Below are positions 60,120 to 64,000 of a DNA stretch of 64,000 nucleotides, in pieces. Under the pieces are notes generated by a model that did no database searches, was not told where the DNA came from, and was given only the letters and a program-made list of their open reading frames with translations. The stretch is from positions 13,444,884-13,508,883 of the forward strand of contig CM034607.1 of NCBI GenBank assembly GCA_020091685.1. The letters are read 5' to 3'. The translations under genes were made by a program, and so were the position numbers. This DNA comes from Lutjanus erythropterus (taxonomy: Eukaryota > Chordata > Actinopteri > Lutjaniformes > Lutjanidae). How positions within the stretch are numbered: position 1 is the stretch's first letter; the number at the start of each line of letters is the position of its first letter.

Positions 60120-60405
60120 ATAATCCACAGACCTTCAGCTTCACGTAGGGACTAGATTCTACTGAAACTATTTTTTGTTTCTCCTAAAAAATAGGTTCTA
60201 CATGAAAATCCTCACAACAAAGTCTGTGTTGGATTGTCCATTCTGGGCAACTGTAGAAATATGGTGGTGCAAAATGTGGGCCTCCATGGAAGAGGACGCA
60301 CATCCTCTGTAGATATAAACACCTCATTCCACAGTAACAAAAACACAACAATTCTTATTTTCAAGCGCTTATATACTAATTAAAACATACTGGACCTTTA
60401 AGATA
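60120..60405 (+). repeat. Dispersed repeat, two-copy family, copy 2
   Basis: ACTGTAGAAATATGGTGGTG, GGGCCTCCATGGAAGAGGAC, GTAACAAAAACACAACAATT and TTATTTTCAAGCGCTTATAT align in order with 39231-39545. This copy retains a stretch (GGAAGAGGACGCACATCC and TAGATATAAACACCTCATTC) that is shortened in copy 1. Non-coding. Confidence 0.65.
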
Positions 60406-61399
60406 AAAAAAAAAGTAGGTATAGTCAACCAGCTTAAGCAACAGGTCACATTTACTTTTAGAGACAGTGATGCAAAGTTTTTGCAGAGTGCTGCTGAGGG
60501 TAATAAATAGCATCTTTTAACCTTAAATACTGCAAATCAAAAGCCTGTTAACATCAGCGTCTGTAGGAAAAAAGACTAGGTTGTGATGGAGGGAAGAGAG
60601 ATAGAAAGGAAGTAAAAGAGACCAGATCTCCATCTCCGACATAATGGCTTTTACCTCCACTCTCGGATAAAGCATTTGGTATGATGTAAGGACAAGCCAG
60701 TCTGCTTTCTCCGAACTACCTTTGCCTTTCCCTCCCTCTGTCCGCTGCCTGGGATTAATAATGGTCGTTGTGCGCTGCTAGCTTGTGCTGATCGGTAAAC
60801 AAGCCAGCAGCCACTCCTGCCTGGCTCCGGAGCACTCCATTAGGGAGCCAAGTGCATTCTGTTTTTTTTTTTTTTTTTTTTTTTTTTAACACACTGGATG
60901 CACAAATATAATAAAGCTCCATGCAGCGGTTTAGGATGCAGCAGCAGTCTGTGGCGAAACGGAGGAGATTGAAGATGTATGTGTCCAGGTATTGGGACAG
61001 ACAGAGATCCGTCCTCACCAAATTACCCCCATCCTATAAACCCGTGCGGAACACTTTGTCTAAACGTATACGGCTATTCTCGCACCCATGGGCGCGCCCA
61101 TACAATATAAATGCACTCAGACACACACACAAACCATTAAATGTCACATCCTGTAGCAGATTATATCAGTGAGCAATTTCGTGCTCTCTAGCATCATCTG
61201 GAAGAACAAAACTGGCGGAAAATAAAAGCCATATTGAACGATATGAGAATGGGGAAATCACCGCAACGGTCACAAACCTCCATAAAAAGGTTTAGGAGGA
61301 GCACAGCCTGGAGATAAGTAAATAAGTACAGCTTCCAGAGAGGATACTGCTTACCACACACTACTCCCTTTCTTCTTTTCTTTTCTCTCTCTTCTTTTT
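60406..61399. other. No gene recognised
   Basis: Includes a T run (60862-60887). The 83-codon frame at 60921-61172, rich in Arg and Lys, has no recognisable domain. Confidence 0.4.
60862..60887. repeat. Poly-T run
   Basis: 26 consecutive T residues. No retroposon body is recognisable beside it. Confidence 0.9.
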
Positions 61400-61663
61400 C
61401 TAAATAGAACCCAACATAAAGAGTTATACCTAGAACCAAAACAACCTGTAAAATATGGCATGCCCAAACAAGGGTTTCATCCAGAACCCACCCAGGGTGT
61501 TCTAGAAATCTTTTATATATTATAGTCAAAGAATGAACAAGTTCTTCCAGAAGGAAGCTTAGAACCCTTGATGAGCCTGTCCTTCAAAAAAGAAGCAAAT
61601 GGCTGTGGGTAGAACCTCAGCCCTTCAAGAGGAATGCTTTTGGAACCCTTATTTCCCAGTGTG
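61400..61663 (-). mobile_element. GGTTCT-family element, copy 8 (truncated left)
   Basis: Begins abruptly after a TC-rich stretch with TAGAACCCAACATAAAGAGT, then TTATACCTAGAACC, and ends AACCCTTATTTCCCAGTGTG, the family terminus. The left terminus and central part are absent, giving a copy of about 264 bases. Confidence 0.78.
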
Positions 61664-62178
61664 GTGCAGAAAAGGAGGAGTAAGAGTCTCATCAATCTTT
61701 TATCTATTAACATTTAATTTTGAACCCTACATGCTCAATTCAGCATTCCTATTGTACTGCCCAGTATACTACATTAATTCATGAATTTATTTTTATTTGA
61801 CATTTTGAGGACTAACAAAAGTTGCACCTGAGAACAAAGAAGTTTCACACCTTAAAGTGTTGCAGAGTGTGTGGAGCATTGTACTTCTGCAGGAGAATTA
61901 ACTGCAAATGCTTTCAGTGTGTAGAGTGTTTTTATGTGCGAACAAGTCCAACCTTCCCACCTGCTTACACACTTCACACGCCAACAATCCACATCTGTTA
62001 GGTGAGTGCCGAGACGTAATCCCCACCCTCGCATCTGCCCCCGCACATGTTACTTGCGGCTTGGTCTTTCTCACTTTTGCCTCATCCTTGCCGCTACCTC
62101 TGATACGTTTCTCCTCTCTTTGTCACTCCTGTTGTTATAGAAACCGTAACTATATATTGTTTTCCACTTTTCCTTCTC
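61664..62178. other. No gene recognised
   Basis: A 93-codon plus frame (61908-62189) runs into the neighbouring element and has no recognisable domain. Confidence 0.4.
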
Positions 62179-63178
62179 TACACTCTTAGAAATAAGGAGT
62201 CCAAAAGGGTTCTTGCTTAGTGGCTGAGGTTCTACCCAAAGCCATTTGCTTCTGAAGAACCCCTTTTTAAAGACAGGCTTCGTAAGAGAATGGGCTCCAT
62301 TAAGAACCCTTTTTGGAAGAAAGAGTTCTTCGAAGACTGTTGAAAACTCGGGTGTTAGAAGATCCTAAACCTCAGATATTTAAATGTTTACCCATGAGTC
62401 TATCCCACAGTCCAAAGACATGCATTAAATAGGTTAATTGGTGACTCTAAATTGTCCATAGGTGTGAATATGAATGGTTGTCTGTCTCTATGTGTCAGCC
62501 CTGCGATGAACTGGCGACTTGTCCAGGGTGTATCCCGCCTCTTGCCCAATGTCAGCTGGGATACGGTCCCCCCCACCCCCCACAACCCTTCAAGGATAAG
62601 CGGTTACGGACAATAAATTAATGAATGAATCTTGGTAGAACCCCCCGGGTGGCTTCTAGATGAAACCCTTAGAATATAAAATGATTCCTAGCAGACCCCC
62701 TGTGTGGGTTTGAAATGAAGCCTTTGAAATATAAAGGGGTTCCCAGTAAAACCCCTTGGATGGTTTCTGGATGAAAACACTGGAATATACTGTACAGTAA
62801 AAGGGTTCTCAATAGAACCCCCAGGGTGGATTCTAGATAAAATCCTTAGAATATTTGGAATATAAAAGGTTCTCAGTGGAAACCCTTCGGTGGGTTCTTG
62901 TTAGCACCCTTGGAAGACAGGGTCTGGACAGAACCCCCAGAAAGGGTTGTGGGTGAAACCATTACACCATACAAGTTCTCTGTAGAGCCTTTAATAGGGG
63001 GTTCTGGGTGTAATCTTTCACATATTGTTATGGGTATAACCCTTTGTGTTGGGTTCTAGTTAGAACCTCAGGTGGGACCTTTATAAAAGGTTCTACCAGG
63101 AACCAAAAAGAGATCTCCAATGGGTTCAAGCCAAAGAACCTCATGGTTCTAATTAGGATCTTTATTTCTAAGAGTGTA
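62179..63178 (+). mobile_element. GGTTCT-family element, copy 9, interrupted by an L2 LINE tail
   Basis: Starts TACACTCTTAGAAATAAGG and ends GATCTTTATTTCTAAGAGTG followed by TA, giving well-preserved inverted ends. Between about 62630 and 62930 at least five tandem units can be counted, each with a GGTTCT-like half, AGAACCCCC, a GGTGGGTTCTAGATGAAACCC-like segment cut short here, and AATATAAAA. An L2-type insertion occupies about 62393-62630. Non-coding. Confidence 0.9.
62393..62630 (+). mobile_element. L2-type LINE, 5'-truncated 3' end
   Basis: Reads CCCACAGTCCAAAGACATGC, GGTTAATTGGTGACTCTAAA, TGTGTCAGCCCTGCGATGAA, CTGGCGACTTGTCCAGGGTG and AGGATAAGCGGTTACGGACA, then an ATGAATGAAT tail. This is the conserved non-coding 3' end of fish L2-like retrotransposons. 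The start is truncated, as is usual for target-primed insertion, and no open frame remains. It lies wholly inside copy 9 of the GGTTCT family. Confidence 0.88.
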
Positions 63179-64000
63179 CATACGTCCATGTGTGTTCACC
63201 TAGTTGCTTTAATGTGCACCACTGTATATCTCCGATATTGCACTTATTAGAAATGGGAACTTTAACAGCACTTTCAGATCTGGGGCTTCATCTACCTGCA
63301 AAGACTAGAAAATGTAACAGCAGGATGACAGGAATGACAAACTAAGTTGTACCTTTTTTCTAGCGTGTGGAGAAAGAGGGGAAAAAAAGTCAGATGATGC
63401 CTGAAGCCACTGAGCAAAATCATTAAGGGAATTCATTTCCCCATGAGGGAAAACAGCTTCAAGCTGCGAATAACACAACAACAGTCTCACAGTCCCAGCG
63501 TTAATCCACTACCACGTCTGACATACTGTTTGTCTCAGTGCCTCTTTGATCCAACATCACACAGTGGAAGGTGATAGATATCCCATGCAAGGGTAAACAC
63601 CGCACCATCACTCTGTTGGGCATTCAGCTCAACACCACCAAGGGGTTCCAGTCACGCGTGGAGCGGAGACAAACGACATCACAAAGATGTGTTGCGTTCG
63701 TGATCGATGGTTACAGTGGCAAAACCAATGGATTCCCCCCCTGCACGGCGAAGCAGACGCCAGCGCTTCATTTGCGTCACTTGTTCTCTCGGCGTGGATA
63801 ACATATAATAACACCTGTGGTTACCTGCACACGTTCTTCTCATCAGTCTATCTGCAGCTGCGGCTTCGTCTTTAACTCTGTGATTTGTGACTTTGGGGAA
63901 AACCTTGTGGTGTTGAAAAATTGGCATGAATGCACTCACCTATGTATGCTCACATGTACACACTCACACACACGGTGCGGCCTCATTGCAAAATTGATTT
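63179..64000. other. No recognised gene; G+C-richer segment near 63560-63800
   Basis: Sequence around 63560-63800 is open on both strands (76 codons plus at 63571-63801; 61 and 86 codons minus) and less AT-rich than the window at large. I recognise no domain, and the flanks show no clear splice sites. The window ends in a CA-rich stretch. Confidence 0.3.

Noticed and set aside
62630..62935. Regularly spaced repeats resembling a CRISPR array
   Set aside because: Units are imperfect and contiguous with no unique spacers, lie within a transposable element and sit in a fish genome; a minisatellite-like interior explains them.

Overview
This looks like a stretch of teleost fish (probably spiny-rayed) nuclear chromosome. 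It is AT-rich and crowded with short interspersed DNA-transposon remnants typical of fish. It also has many (CA)n microsatellites and the conserved 3' tail of a fish L2-type LINE. I see no operons, no bacterial-style gene density, no tRNA or rRNA gene, and no open reading frame whose translation I recognise as a host protein. The window is best read as intergenic or long-intron DNA. The only recognisable protein-coding relic is a broken Tc1/mariner-type transposase (about 22.7-23.5 kb, minus strand).

The dominant feature is one self-similar family, called here the 'GGTTCT family'. It has at least nine copies (1-376, 16770-17699, 20992-21780, 29898-31069, 46873-47952, 50767-51121, 57883-58818, 61400-61663, 62179-63178) and makes up roughly a tenth of the window. 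Complete copies begin with TACACTCTTAGAAATAA and end with its reverse complement. They are filled with roughly 50-65 bp units in which GGGTTCT faces AGAACCC, so the interior is a string of small palindromes. One copy (29898-31069) also contains an internal inverted duplication and about 500 bp of foreign DNA. Another (62179-63178) is interrupted by the 3' end of an L2 LINE, which gives a relative age order.

Other layers are: three copies of a TACACTGTAAAA-ended element (13374-13988, 15048-15765, 54829-55198), one of which carries a second nested element; several hAT-like miniature elements with matching inverted ends (8122-8637, 13570-13797, 32805-33530, 48757-49586, 56631-57250); three fragments of a 'GTTAGTTGCAGCCCT' element; four fragments of a dispersed repeat containing TGACCTTTGACC; a two-copy repeat (39231-39545 and 60120-60405); and a tRNA-like SINE (32417-32606).

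The stretches between repeats (for example 17.7-21.0, 23.7-29.3, 41-45 and 48.0-48.5 kb) hold no gene I can name. They do hold a few signals worth testing: a perfect 23-bp-arm hairpin of microRNA-precursor size at 35440-35508; a 32-nt microexon-like segment with good splice sites at 41558-41589; a 114-nt open segment with a strong donor at 46484-46597; and a CRE/TATA/donor arrangement resembling a promoter plus first exon at 5261-5417. All host-gene statements are inferences from sequence signals only.
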